Source of the DNA: Rachicladosporium sp. CCFEE 5018
Taxonomy: Eukaryota; Ascomycota; Dothideomycetes; Cladosporiales; Cladosporiaceae
Length of the DNA: 21,919 nucleotides
Assembly (NCBI GenBank): GCA_002077045.2
Contig: KZ111143.1
Coordinates: 663,282-685,200 of the forward strand
Direction: 5' to 3'
Position numbers and translations under genes: made by a program. The notes beneath the pieces are model-generated. The model searched no databases and was not told the origin of the DNA. It was given only the letters and a program-made list of their open reading frames with translations. Positions 1-8,255 of the stretch are shown piece by piece (position 1 is the stretch's first letter; the number at the start of each line of letters is the position of its first letter).

Positions 1-1
1 C

Positions 2-3000
2 CACGATCAGGCCACAGCTGATGTGACCGCCCTACCTATCAACTTCGGCCCATCAGACTTCTCTTCCAAGCCCACCGACGACTGGGATGATACATCGTCT
101 GCCGGCGAGTCTCCACAGAAGCTCACTACTGGCGCTGGCTTCACGCCTGACAACGGCACTGCCACGGCTGACAGCACTGCCAACACTGGCTTCACCCCTG
201 ACAACGGCACTGCCACGGCTGACAGCACTGCCAACACTGGCTTCACCCCTGACAACGGCACTGCCACGGCTGACAGCACTGCCAACACTGGCTTCACCCC
301 TGACAACGGCACTGCCACGGCTGACAGCACTGCCAACACTGGCTTCACCCCTGACAACGGCACTGCCACGGCTGACAGCACTGCCAACACTGGCTTCACC
401 CCTGACAACGGCACTGCCACGGCTGACAGCACTGCCAACACTGGCTTCACCCCTGACAACGGCACTGCCACGGCTGACAGCACTGCCAACACTGGCTTCA
501 CCCCTGACAACGGCACTGCCACGGCTGACAGCACTGCCAACACTGGCTTCACCCCTGACAACGGCACTGCCACGGCTGACAGCACTGCCAACACTGGCTT
601 CACCCCTGACAACGGCACTGCCACGGCTGACAGCACTGCCAACACTGGCTTCACCCCTGACAACGGCACTGCCACGGCTGACAGCACTGCCAACACTGGC
701 TTCACCCCTGACAACGGCACTGCCACGGCTGACAGCACTGGCTTCACCCCTGACAACGGCACTGCCACGGCTGACAGCACTGGCTTCACGCCTGACAACG
801 GCACTGCCACGGCTGACGACGCCAAGCGCTCCCAGGCTGACAGCAATGAGGGCTTCACGGCGGACACTACTGGCGCTGGCTTCACGGCTGACACTACTGG
901 CGCTGGCTTCACGGCGGACAACGGCACTGCCACGGCTGACGACGACAAGCGCGCATTCGGAAGCAATGCCCCGTGGCCGCCTACCGACATGCCAAAGCGT
1001 CACGAGATCCTGGACCGCAGTCAGTGGCTCTCTACCCGCCCGCACGAGCCCGTTACTTTGCGCGACCCGTCCCAGCAGGTTATTGGCACTCTGCGGAAGG
1101 TAGCCGCCACTGATAAGGATGCGGACACGCCAAAGGGTGCTAAGGTCAAAACCAATTTCGCAAACGCCGCGGAGCGCGGCGAGGCGATGAACAAGTCTAT
1201 CGCGAGCATGCCCTTCGGACAGGCAGCTCCAGACTCCGACAACTTCACAGATCGCAGGCCTGCCATCGCACTCGCCGATACCGTCACCACTCCCAGCCGT
1301 GACGACAGCGTGGAGTCTGGCTACGGCAGCTCCTCCTTCAAGTCGACGAATGCTTCCATCTCTGTGGAGTACAGCAACCCCTACAATCCGCAGCTCGTCG
1401 TGAAGCTGAACCTCAACTGGAATGCGGACAAAGTTACAGCAAAGGAGAGCATCCTCATCTACTTGAATGAGTCGACGTTCGCTCCGACGACAGAATTTTG
1501 CCGTGCATGGCCTCAGCCGGCGATGTCTTCAGATGAGCTAGACGGCTTCAGCAACTCCGACCTGCGCAAGGCTCTCGAAAACATCGACAACGGCGCAATC
1601 ACCGTCATGTTGTGGTGTGTTGGCGGCGCTGCCACGCACACCGAGAACCTCATCGGCGTCGATACCGCCCGATTTGGACCTCATGCTGAGCAAGTAGGCG
1701 CAATCGCAGATATCGTGCGTCAGGATAGCTTCACTATCACCCTTACTCTGGCTGGTGGCGGTCAAGTCCTCTTGGACGAGCTCGAAGGTCTAACTAAGGC
1801 CATCAACGCGGTGCGTCTCAAGGCCGGTACCCGCATCGCAGCGTTCTGCAAGGATGCCAGGCGGCCCAATTTCCAATCCGGGCAGACCCTCAAGCGCAGC
1901 GAGCAGCCGAGGGACGCCATCCGCAAGCCACTCGTTTCCCACCCCACCTACCTTCATGCGATCATCACCGAGTTCGTCGCGGCGAAGCTGGAGCTGGACT
2001 TCTCGCACAGACATCACAATACTGTGGTCACGGATCTGCAAGCTCGCGTGCTCGTTCTCGCCGGTGGTAGAACAACTCCGCCCGACGGATGCTCTCCCGA
2101 TGGCGAGTTTGTGACTGAGGTCCACGTCGTCTTTGATGTCAACGATGAGAGCAAGGTCCCTAAAGACATGCGCTTCCAGCCAGGCCAGTCTCTTACCGTG
2201 GCGCTCAACGGCCTACATTCAGAGATCCAAGATAGCGAGCATCTCAATGGCACCGTCGTCGAGCGTCCGCCAGGCGCACACCTTGGCGATGTATGGGTGG
2301 TGTGCCATGCTCCGAAGGTCGAGGTCGAGGATGGTGGGCGTAAAGAGCGTAAGCCATTGGACATCACTCTCATCAAGGAGGCCTGCAGCTTTCCAGACGA
2401 GATCTCGCAGCAGGAGCTCAGTGCAGATGAGAAGGCTGCGCAGCTAGACAAGATGGTGAGTAAACCGCGCCCCGTCTACGCGAGCTTCAAATACAAGGTC
2501 GACGATCGCGAGTCGAAGCGCCTCCACGCCGGCTTTACTCGCTTTCAAGACGTCGTCAAGAGGGAGATAGCGGCCAGTCCTGCACACATCAGCGGTCTTG
2601 CTGACATTCTACGCTGCCACCGCTTTGATCGTCTAGTGGAGTACAACGCCCTCGCAGGCATCGACACGGATCTGCTCGAGCGCATCTTCAGCCAGTGCAA
2701 TGATGAGCAGCGTACAGCTTTCGAGGCCATGCGCGCCTGCCTGCACAAGTGGTACTCCGTCGATGGACCAGCTGGATGTGGCAAGACCCATATGATGATC
2801 TTGTTCGCTTGCTTGCAGATACTGGATGCCCACGCCAAGAACCAGCATGCGTCTGTCGTCGTCGTCTCACCGCTCAACGAGAACGTCAACTCGATAGTCA
2901 AGCGTCTCGTCAAGATTCTCAAGGACAATGGTCTGGGAGATGAGATCAAGATCGTGCGAGTCTTCACCCGCACCACCGAGGCGAGCGTCCGGAAGGCTTT

Positions 3001-4768
3001 CAGTCTACACGCTGTACCAATTGTCGACAAGGGTCTTATCAACAAAGATGTCCACCTCGCCGCTGCTGCTGCGTGCAAGCCTGCCGACGGCGCCGACGGG
3101 TTTCCCGGACTCGAGTCTTTCTACGACTGGTACGACGAGGTCATGTCGGGATCCTCAGATCATCCCAGCGTGAGAGACAAGCGTGTTAAGGATGGCCTCA
3201 TCGATCACAGTCTCGGCATGCATGTCGCAAAGGCTGCCTGTCTACTGCGAGGGCAAGAGGACAAGGATCCCGAGACGCCAGAGCTACAGCACCTCAAGTC
3301 TATGCACAAGAACTTGGTCACCTACCTCATCGACGTGCAGGAGAACGGCGAGAACGCTGCGCTTTCTTGGACTGCCGAAGACAAGGAGATGTATGGTAAG
3401 CTTATGCAGCAAGCCGAGGACTGGGTTATGGCGAACGCTCACATCGTCGTCTCCACGCCCTCACTTGCCAGCGACGAGTTCGTCTTCCGCAGCGTCGGGC
3501 CTGTTCGCGCGGTACTGTTTGACGAAGCTGCGAGGATCTCCACGCGCGAGTACATTCAGGTCGTCAGCGCCTTTGCGCATCACTCGCCGTTCTTCGCCTC
3601 ATTCGGAGACCACAGGCAACTGGCATCCTACGTTCAGTCTCCTAGCGTATACAACAACTTCGCTGCCCAGCTAGGATTGTCGCTGGTGCCAAGATTGACC
3701 ATCGCCGGCTTCCCTACCCGGAATCTGGTCAAGACTCTTCGCTTCGGTCCCGACGAGGGCAACATCATCTCGAGGCTATTCTACGGTGGGCGCATCGTGC
3801 CTGACGTGAACCACAAGTACGCATTCCCAGAGCGGCGTGAGAAGACACTCGCGATGTTTAAGGTTAAGAGTGTGTGGTTTGCCGTGAACATGAAGTCGGA
3901 GCAGAAGATCGTCGGACGTAACTCTACCCGCATCAACTGCGACACCGCCACCAGGGTCGTCTGTTATGCGCTCAACCTGATATACGGACGCGGCTGGGAC
4001 GCGAAGGACATCATCATTCTCACCGCCTACGATGGTCAGCGTCAGCTTATTCGGAGGCTCATATCTGAAGTGTTGTGTCGCTTCCGCTACTCAAAGCTCG
4101 AGGGGCTGACCGTAGAGACCATCGACAAGTTTCAGGGTAGTGAGCGCGAGATTGCCATCGTCGAGTGCACAGCCTCCGATACTGCCGGTCATATTGGTCA
4201 TGGCGGCCGTCTCCTCATCGCTCTCAGCCGCGCCAAGTCGATCTGCATCCTCGTTGGTGCTCTGGAGGCGCTCATGGACGGAGAAAAGCACCTTGAGGAC
4301 AAGCCGCTGGGCAAGTACATTGAAGAGCTGAAGCGCAAGGGTTGCTTCAAATACCAGCAGCTAGCTACGGACCCCAAGGAGATTGAAATCCGGGACATGG
4401 CAGACACCGTTTCCAACCGCGAGGACTCAGAGGTGCTGGCGCTCGAAGCCGTTGGCACTAAACTGAGCGAGACCATGGCGTTGTTGCTGCCGTCTGGGGA
4501 TGACGAGAACGAGGTCGATGCCAGCAAGAAGATCAAGGATGATGATGGCAAGGAGGGCGAGGCTGATGGTGGCAAGCAGGGCGATGCTGATGGTGGCAAG
4601 GAGGGCGAGGCTGATGGTGGCAAGGAGGGCGAGGCTGATGGTGGCATGAATGATGGCAGTGAGAGCAACTCTGACAGCGACGAGGAGCGAGACTCCGAGC
4701 ACGCCTACGACGAGTACGACCTCGACCGCGACCTTCATCGGCCGGTAGAGCAGGAGGACGTGTTGTAG
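2..4768 (+). CDS. Telomere-linked SF1 (Upf1/Dna2-like) helicase, 5'-truncated by the window edge
   Basis: The frame is open from base 2, with no ATG before the coding repeats, so the true start lies upstream. Residue numbers below count from the codon at base 23. SF1 helicase motifs appear in order: Walker A GPAGCGKT (915-922), Ia-like VVVVSPLNENVNS, II DEAA (1167-1170), III GDHRQL (1195-1200), IV-like LRFGPDEGNIISRLFYGG, V FQGSE (1370-1374) and VI RLLIALSRAK (1396-1405). This is the Upf1/AAA_11-AAA_12 pattern (DEAA box, GDxxQL, ALSRAK), so ATP-driven nucleic-acid translocation or unwinding is expected. Residues about 390-880 match nothing I recognise. The N-terminus is a 17-residue TGFTPDNGTATADSTAN repeat, and the C-terminus is acidic with GKEGEADG repeats. 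No intron or internal stop is seen over 4.7 kb, in contrast to the decayed DNA distal to it. It lies 17 kb from the telomere, a position that resembles yeast Y' and other telomere-linked helicases, although those are not always SF1. Function at the telomere is inference. Confidence 0.85.
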   Translation, partial: HDQATADVTALPINFGPSDFSSKPTDDWDDTSSAGESPQKLTTGAGFTPDNGTATADSTANTGFTPDNGTATADSTANTGFTPDNGTATADSTANTGFTPDNGTATADSTANTGFTPDNGTATADSTANTGFTPDNGTATADSTANTGFTPDNGTATADSTANTGFTPDNGTATADSTANTGFTPDNGTATADSTANTGFTPDNGTATADSTANTGFTPDNGTATADSTANTGFTPDNGTATADSTGFTPDNGTATADSTGFTPDNGTATADDAKRSQADSNEGFTADTTGAGFTADTTGAGFTADNGTATADDDKRAFGSNAPWPPTDMPKRHEILDRSQWLSTRPHEPVTLRDPSQQVIGTLRKVAATDKDADTPKGAKVKTNFANAAERGEAMNKSIASMPFGQAAPDSDNFTDRRPAIALADTVTTPSRDDSVESGYGSSSFKSTNASISVEYSNPYNPQLVVKLNLNWNADKVTAKESILIYLNESTFAPTTEFCRAWPQPAMSSDELDGFSNSDLRKALENIDNGAITVMLWCVGGAATHTENLIGVDTARFGPHAEQVGAIADIVRQDSFTITLTLAGGGQVLLDELEGLTKAINAVRLKAGTRIAAFCKDARRPNFQSGQTLKRSEQPRDAIRKPLVSHPTYLHAIITEFVAAKLELDFSHRHHNTVVTDLQARVLVLAGGRTTPPDGCSPDGEFVTEVHVVFDVNDESKVPKDMRFQPGQSLTVALNGLHSEIQDSEHLNGTVVERPPGAHLGDVWVVCHAPKVEVEDGGRKERKPLDITLIKEACSFPDEISQQELSADEKAAQLDKMVSKPRPVYASFKYKVDDRESKRLHAGFTRFQDVVKREIAASPAHISGLADILRCHRFDRLVEYNALAGIDTDLLERIFSQCNDEQRTAFEAMRACLHKWYSVDGPAGCGKTHMMILFACLQILDAHAKNQHASVVVVSPLNENVNSIVKRLVKILKDNGLGDEIKIVRVFTRTTEASVRKAFSLHAVPIVDKGLINKDVHLAAAAACKPADGADGFPGLESFYDWYDEVMSGSSDHPSVRDKRVKDGLIDHSLGMHVAKAACLLRGQEDKDPETPELQHLKSMHKNLVTYLIDVQENGENAALSWTAEDKEMYGKLMQQAEDWVMANAHIVVSTPSLASDEFVFRSVGPVRAVLFDEAARISTREYIQVVSAFAHHSPFFASFGDHRQLASYVQSPSVYNNFAAQLGLSLVPRLTIAGFPTRNLVKTLRFGPDEGNIISRLFYGGRIVPDVNHKYAFPERREKTLAMFKVKSVWFAVNMKSEQKIVGRNSTRINCDTATRVVCYALNLIYGRGWDAKDIIILTAYDGQRQLIRRLISEVLCRFRYSKLEGLTVETIDKFQGSEREIAIVECTASDTAGHIGHGGRLLIALSRAKSICILVGALEALMDGEKHLEDKPLGKYIEELKRKGCFKYQQLATDPKEIEIRDMADTVSNREDSEVLALEAVGTKLSETMALLLPSGDDENEVDASKKIKDDDGKEGEADGGKQGDADGGKEGEADGGKEGEADGGMNDGSESNSDSDEERDSEHAYDEYDLDRDLHRPVEQEDVL
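137..823 (+). repeat. 51-bp coding minisatellite in the helicase N-terminus
   Basis: Eleven tandem 51-bp units start at 137, 188, 239 and so on to 647. Two 42-bp units follow at 698 and 740 that lack the three codons for TAN, and a final variant starts at 782. Each full unit encodes TGFTPDNGTATADSTAN. The internal units look identical at the DNA level, synonymous sites included; only the first (TTCACG for TTCACC) and the last differ. Because 51 and 42 are multiples of three, changes in copy number keep the reading frame, and all other frames also stay open across it. Confidence 0.97.
851..920 (+). repeat. 27-bp tandem repeat after the main minisatellite
   Basis: Units begin at 851 and 878, with a third partial unit at 905. 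Each full unit encodes GFTADTTGA. It is a shortened relative of the 51-bp unit (GFT-D core) and marks the degenerate edge of the array. Confidence 0.9.
4547..4642 (+). repeat. 24-bp x 4 acidic coding repeat in the helicase C-terminus
   Basis: Four 24-bp units at 4547, 4571, 4595 and 4619 encode GKEGEADG, with one GKQGDADG variant. They lie in a Lys/Glu/Asp-rich, probably disordered tail that ends in the acidic DSDEERDSE stretch and the stop at 4766-4768. Confidence 0.93.
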
Positions 4769-4849
4769 GGTTGTGATATGAAGACGTGCAAAGGATAAAC
4801 TCGTAGGCCGATAGCAATTGAATACGAACTGTCCTCGATATTAAATCTT

Positions 4850-4893
4850 ACTCCCATCCAATGCGCACCTCACTCCCATCCAATGCGCACCTC
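4850..4893 (+). repeat. 22-bp tandem duplication
   Basis: Two exact adjacent copies of a 22-bp unit that begins ACTCCCATCCAATGCGCACC, just downstream of the helicase gene and within its likely 3' untranslated region. Confidence 0.97.
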
Positions 4894-6010
4894 ACCCATC
4901 ATCTTACCAGCCGTGACCAGTGACATGCTAGATGGAAGCCATAAGGTTGGTGGCAAGCGCGTAGAAGGCCACGTGCATTACGCCGAAAAGATCCGATCCG
5001 AGCGTGACCTTCACAGTCTAAGCATGGTGCTGTTCGCCCTACCCTCTGGCGGCGATTGCGCCGGAATTCCACGCCTCACTGCTGCACCTAGCAAGCACGC
5101 ACGAAAGCGACAAGCACGCATACACCTCACGCTGACTTCCTCAATCATCCACCCATCTACAGAACACCGCTCTGGCCCGAAGATTTTCGAGCTACCTCCC
5201 AAGAGTCATTCTGCCCTAGGCCAGCACCTGCGCTTTCGCTCCAATGCCGACCTTCAGCTATTGGAGCAAGCACGCCGCCTTCGCCGCCTGCACATGACAA
5301 CCTTCACGCCCTGCACTCCGGCTACAACAACCATAGCCCCACTTTCCCTGACCTCGAGTCGCGGCGGAGGGGAGCACGCACGCGTGTAGAGCTGTGAGCA
5401 CAGGCGCAAAATGAGTGGCGGTGTGTAGAACAGTCTGCAGAGCAAGGTCAGGAGTCGAGGAAGTGCGTCGGGAGACAGCGATGGATTACACATGGAGGGC
5501 ACAGCGATGGACTATACATGACGGAACTGGAGGAGGGAGACGAAGGCATGGGGGAGGTGGTATTACGAATTGGGGATGAGACGAAATGGCAGGGTAGAGA
5601 GCAGAAAGCATCACATGACGGGCAGGAGATTGGGATTATGGACGTTGTTGGATGGCGCGTGGAGTACATGTATCGACTTGAGCGGAGCAGTACTCTCAGC
5701 GTGCATCAGGACAATCCTCTACTCATTAAGCCCATGACGCTACAGTTCTCACATTCGACATCCTTCCCTGTCGAGCTGCGCGAGATCCGCAGTCACGAGC
5801 CATTGATCCTTAACACAGCACGACTCGACACCACCTCCAACGAAGCCACAACCGAGACCAACACTGGCGCCAGCTGCACACGAGGCATTAGACGTCAAAG
5901 CTTACGAGATACAAGACAAGATGCAATCAAGAGTCCTACATCAATGCACTTCAGTGACGGAAAGGCGGCCATTCAGGAAATGCAAGCGACCTGCGTCATT
6001 CGCGTGACTC

Positions 6011-6070
6011 CAGCGATGTTGAAAACTTTCCATTGCTCAGGCGCAACGATAACTTCTTAGTGCCAACGGG
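6011..6070 (+). repeat. Dispersed repeat, copy 1
   Basis: This aligns in the same orientation with 7038-7100. Shared blocks are CGATGTTGAAAA at the left and AGTGCCAAC at the right, with a diverged TTGCTC...GCACAAT-like centre. It may be a remnant of a short transposable or other non-coding element. Related TTGAAAA-TTTC strings occur near 6811 and 9095. Confidence 0.6.
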
Positions 6071-6164
6071 TAGTGTCTGTACGGGCAGGGGATGAGACAA
6101 AACGTCACTCGGTCGGGAAAGGTGGCAACTGCATCACCGCTGATACGCTTGGCTGTCCAAGATG

Positions 6165-6220
6165 GTACGTCTCACAAATTCCCTGGCTTCGGCATTGAGT
6201 ATACGCTGACCAGCTTCTAG
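6165..6220 (+). other. Candidate fungal spliceosomal intron
   Basis: 56 nt with donor GTACGT, branch-like GCTGAC and acceptor TTCTAG, a size and spacing typical of filamentous ascomycetes. It precedes the F-box-like exon, but its phase joins the flanks through a stop codon. Confidence 0.5.
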
Positions 6221-6584
6221 ATACCACTTCTCCGATCTCCCGCTGGATGTGCCTCTGATCATCTACGACTTGCTTGATGTCCGATCGAAACTGATCCCAG
6301 TGCCGGTGTTCACTGGACTCTCGGTCCCTGAGCGTACCGCACCTCTCCCATTCCTCGCGGTGTACCCTTTGCTGCTGGGTTGTCGCACGATGCGCTACGA
6401 GCTTTGGCAGGTCCTCCAAATCGCCTTCGAAGTCGAGCGCGCGCGCCTGAAGCAGCTTGAGCATGGGCGCGGACATAGTCGCCAGCCGATGTTGGCGGCT
6501 TTGTCTTTGGAGCTGTTGGGCGACCGTGGTTCTGTTGGGTGGCTCGAGTTGGTCGAAGGGTATTGGTCGGGGGTGACGTCGTGA
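6221..6584 (+). CDS. F-box-like protein fragment; first exon uncertain
   Basis: The plus frame reads YHFSDLPLDVPLIIYDLL and then LLLGCRTMRYELWQVLQIAF, to a TGA ending at 6584. This resembles fungal F-box-like proteins, which begin with a short L-P-x-E/D-[IV]-xx-xIYxxL helix and carry a later CRxxRxE segment. Third codon positions are mostly G or C, which supports this strand over the opposing open frame. A good intron lies just upstream (GTACGT at 6165, GCTGAC about 6204-6210, CTTCTAG ending at 6220), but joining at 6164/6221 makes an in-frame TGA. Alternative splice sites (donor at 6169 or acceptor at 6213) would link to an ATG at 6092. No in-frame ATG precedes the F-box-like helix in this exon. 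It is either a spliced gene with a non-standard site or a pseudogene. The product would be short, about 120-145 residues. Confidence 0.5.
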
Positions 6585-6809
6585 GACGACGATTTTGGTG
6601 TCGGGCAGTACCTTCATTCTAACAGTATCTGCCAACGCTGCAGTCAGTATATAGCCCGTCATCATGTTCAGTACCGTATACATCCACACTGAGCGATCTC
6701 AAGGCCTGTCCATTCCCCATATTCTTCTTTGATCCACCCGTCTGCCGGTGTTCCCGAATGTTTCACTATGGCGACCGTGGTGTACTGCTGGGGCCATGCC
6801 TCCGCGAAT

Positions 6810-6851
6810 CTGAAAAGTTTTCCATGTGCAAAAGCAAGGGAAAGTTTTCAG
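6810..6851. repeat. Imperfect hairpin, 14-bp arms
   Basis: The arms are CTGAAAAGTTTTCC at 6810-6823 and GGGAAAGTTTTCAG at 6838-6851, complementary at 12 of 14 positions around a 14-nt loop. It belongs to a cluster of palindromic sequences at 6.8-7.35 kb. Confidence 0.7.
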
Positions 6852-6980
6852 TACTGATCGGCATTAGGTGTGTGGAGGTCCAGCAAGGAAACGTGGGTAT
6901 TGCGTTACAGCGAGCTCGAAACAATGTTTGTAAAGGTATTGCTTTGATAATACATCTGGTCAAGTCCAGACTATTTCTTC

Positions 6981-7315
6981 GGGGCAAGAAGTATTTCTCA
7001 GCGTAGAGCAGGCGATACTTCATCGTAAGCGTGGCCCCAACGATGTTGAAAAGTGCCCGTTGCTCCAGCACAATTATCACTTTTCAGTGCCAACAAACGG
7101 CACAAGCTACGGAAGATAGGGCATCTGCGCTGCGAGATACCGGGATAGTGCCACCTGTTATGTTCTTCGGCGCTCAAGGCGGTAAATGAGCTACAATGGC
7201 TGTAGCACAGACTTGAGCATGTCCCGTTTCAAGTATACAGTATCGTATGTAATCTCCGACTCGTTCACTCGCGCTCCCGCCCTTGCGGTGTACTCTGAAA
7301 AACAATTCTTGCCCC
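6981..7315. repeat. 335-bp interval bounded by 25-bp inverted repeats (MITE-like)
   Basis: Positions 6981-7005 and 7291-7315 are inverted copies matching at 21 of 25 bases; in the right-hand orientation each ends CTTGCCCC. No transposase-like frame lies between them. Dispersed repeat copy 2 falls inside. A miniature inverted-repeat element is possible, but I did not find a target-site duplication. Confidence 0.5.
7038..7100 (+). repeat. Dispersed repeat, copy 2
   Basis: Diverged direct copy of 6011-6070, sharing CGATGTTGAAAA, TTGCTC and CAGTGCCAAC. It sits inside the inverted-repeat-bounded interval. Confidence 0.6.
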
Positions 7316-7336
7316 GGGGCAAGCGAAATTTTTCAT
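7295..7336. repeat. Palindrome with perfect 16-bp centre
   Basis: CTTGCCCCGGGGCAAG at 7308-7323 is a perfect palindrome. It is flanked after a 5-base gap on each side by GAAAAA (left) and TTTTTC (right), so the whole could extrude as a cruciform. It overlaps the right arm of the 335-bp inverted-repeat interval. Confidence 0.8.
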
Positions 7337-7654
7337 GTCTGTCTGGATGGTGTAGGCTCCGGGCTCCCACACTCATGGCCACCATGTTCCTCTCCTGGAC
7401 CTTCTCGCGCGAAGATCTTTGCCACCCAAGTCCACATTCCGGAGCGCGCTCATGCAATACACTCAACGTACAAAGCTATCCCCCCTAAAGCACCTTGCAG
7501 CGTCTCATCCGCGTCGGCCCAGAGAGGATCGTCGGAATCCGCCTTATATGTACGACCTCACCCTGTCCAGAGTCATACGTAACCGCCTTTGTTTCCCCCT
7601 TACCCCCATCCCATCTATTGGTCCTGCATCTTCTCCCCCTCTCATCGTAGACAG

Positions 7655-7903
7655 TCATCTCCCCAAATGCGTCAAATTCTCCGTGAAGCGTGGCGTGGTG
7701 CCGGCGAACTGCGGGAAGAAGCTACCCATCCAAGCGGCACCGGCGCCTTGAGTCTGGCCCACGCCGAAGATGGCATCGTTGAAGTCGAAGGTGGCCTGTT
7801 GCTCGGCGCTGGTGAAGGACGGGTTCATGCTCGTGTTGGGTTCGAAGATGGCGTCGTAGGACGAGCTATAGTCGAAGTGAATGCGCAGTCCGAGTCTCAC
7901 CAC
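7655..7903 (-). CDS. Orphan coding fragment, C-terminal part of an unrecognised protein
   Basis: The minus frame carries about 75 codons ending in TGA at 7655, with a strong G/C preference at third positions, so it was probably real coding sequence. It is rich in Phe, Ser, Ala and Asn, with stretches such as FDYSSSYDAIFEPN and AWMGSFFPQFAG, and resembles the low-complexity C-terminus of some fungal transcription factors; that comparison is weak. No start codon with a convincing context precedes it, and no intron acceptor was clear. It may be the last exon of a truncated gene. The overlapping plus-strand frames have less natural codon use and are treated as shadows. Confidence 0.4.
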   Translation of the reverse strand: MVRLGLRIHFDYSSSYDAIFEPNTSMNPSFTSAEQQATFDFNDAIFGVGQTQGAGAAWMGSFFPQFAGTTPRFTENLTHLGR

Positions 7904-8255
7904 ATTTGGTGAAGGTTTGCGGCAATGCTAGCCCTCGAGGGATATCGCCTAAGAAGTCATAGGAACGAAGCTAGCGAACTTCGATGCGGTCGTCTGATTA
8001 CTTCGAGGGCGTAGCGTCCGTAGTGGGTGGCTGCTGTCGACGGTAACCATAGTGCGCACCTGCCAATTGAGTAAGTGTTTCAGATATTGGTAGCTGGTAT
8101 TGACGACAATAGTAGCGACTACAATATAGCACTCAATGTGTATCTCGACCTTACCGCCGCTCTCTCTACGCTCTATAACACTCTCGCCACACACTCTAAT
8201 CAACCAATTCGAAATCAAGCCCACCTTCATCGCCATCACATCTGATTAATCAACC
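7904..8255 (+). promoter_or_regulatory. Likely promoter and 5' leader of the two-exon gene
   Basis: About 350 bases with no gene. Near its right end it becomes rich in CT and CA, contains a TATAA at 8174-8178, and leads into the start context CAACCATGTC at 8251-8260. A pyrimidine-rich leader is typical of fungal genes. Confidence 0.4.

Larger units (their letters stand above)
4769..6091. other. Intergenic stretch with no confident gene
   Basis: This follows the helicase stop. A perfect 22-bp direct tandem duplication lies at 4850-4871 and 4872-4893. Plus-strand open frames at 4883-5389 and 5518-6060 have no family I recognise and only weak coding character. The second is acidic at its start and ends in the dispersed repeat at 6011-6070. 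A plus-strand CGCTGAC followed by CTACAG near 5138-5161 looks like the 3' end of an intron, but I could not place a donor. These may be decayed exons; I do not call a gene. Confidence 0.5.

Noticed and set aside
23..25. GTG at base 23 as the helicase start
   Set aside because: This is a eukaryotic gene and the frame is open to base 2, so the real start lies outside the window.
7..1103. Long open frames on both strands across the minisatellite
   Set aside because: Repeat units of 51 and 42 bp are multiples of three, so all frames stay open automatically; only the frame continuing into the helicase motifs is supported.
2..4768. RecQ-type telomere-linked helicase
   Set aside because: DEAA with GDHRQL and ALSRAK is the SF1 Upf1-like pattern; RecQ DEAH and its C-terminal motifs are absent.
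4883..6060. Two plus-strand genes at 4883-5389 and 5518-6060
   Set aside because: Open but without motif, convincing codon bias or complete splice signals; left as unassigned.
6105..6689. Minus-strand 194-codon open frame opposite the F-box-like exon
   Set aside because: Codon use and the intron signals support the plus strand; the minus frame is a shadow.
7419..7912. Overlapping plus-strand frames at 7419-7912
   Set aside because: They have no motif, and third-position bias supports the minus-strand fragment at 7655-7903 instead.
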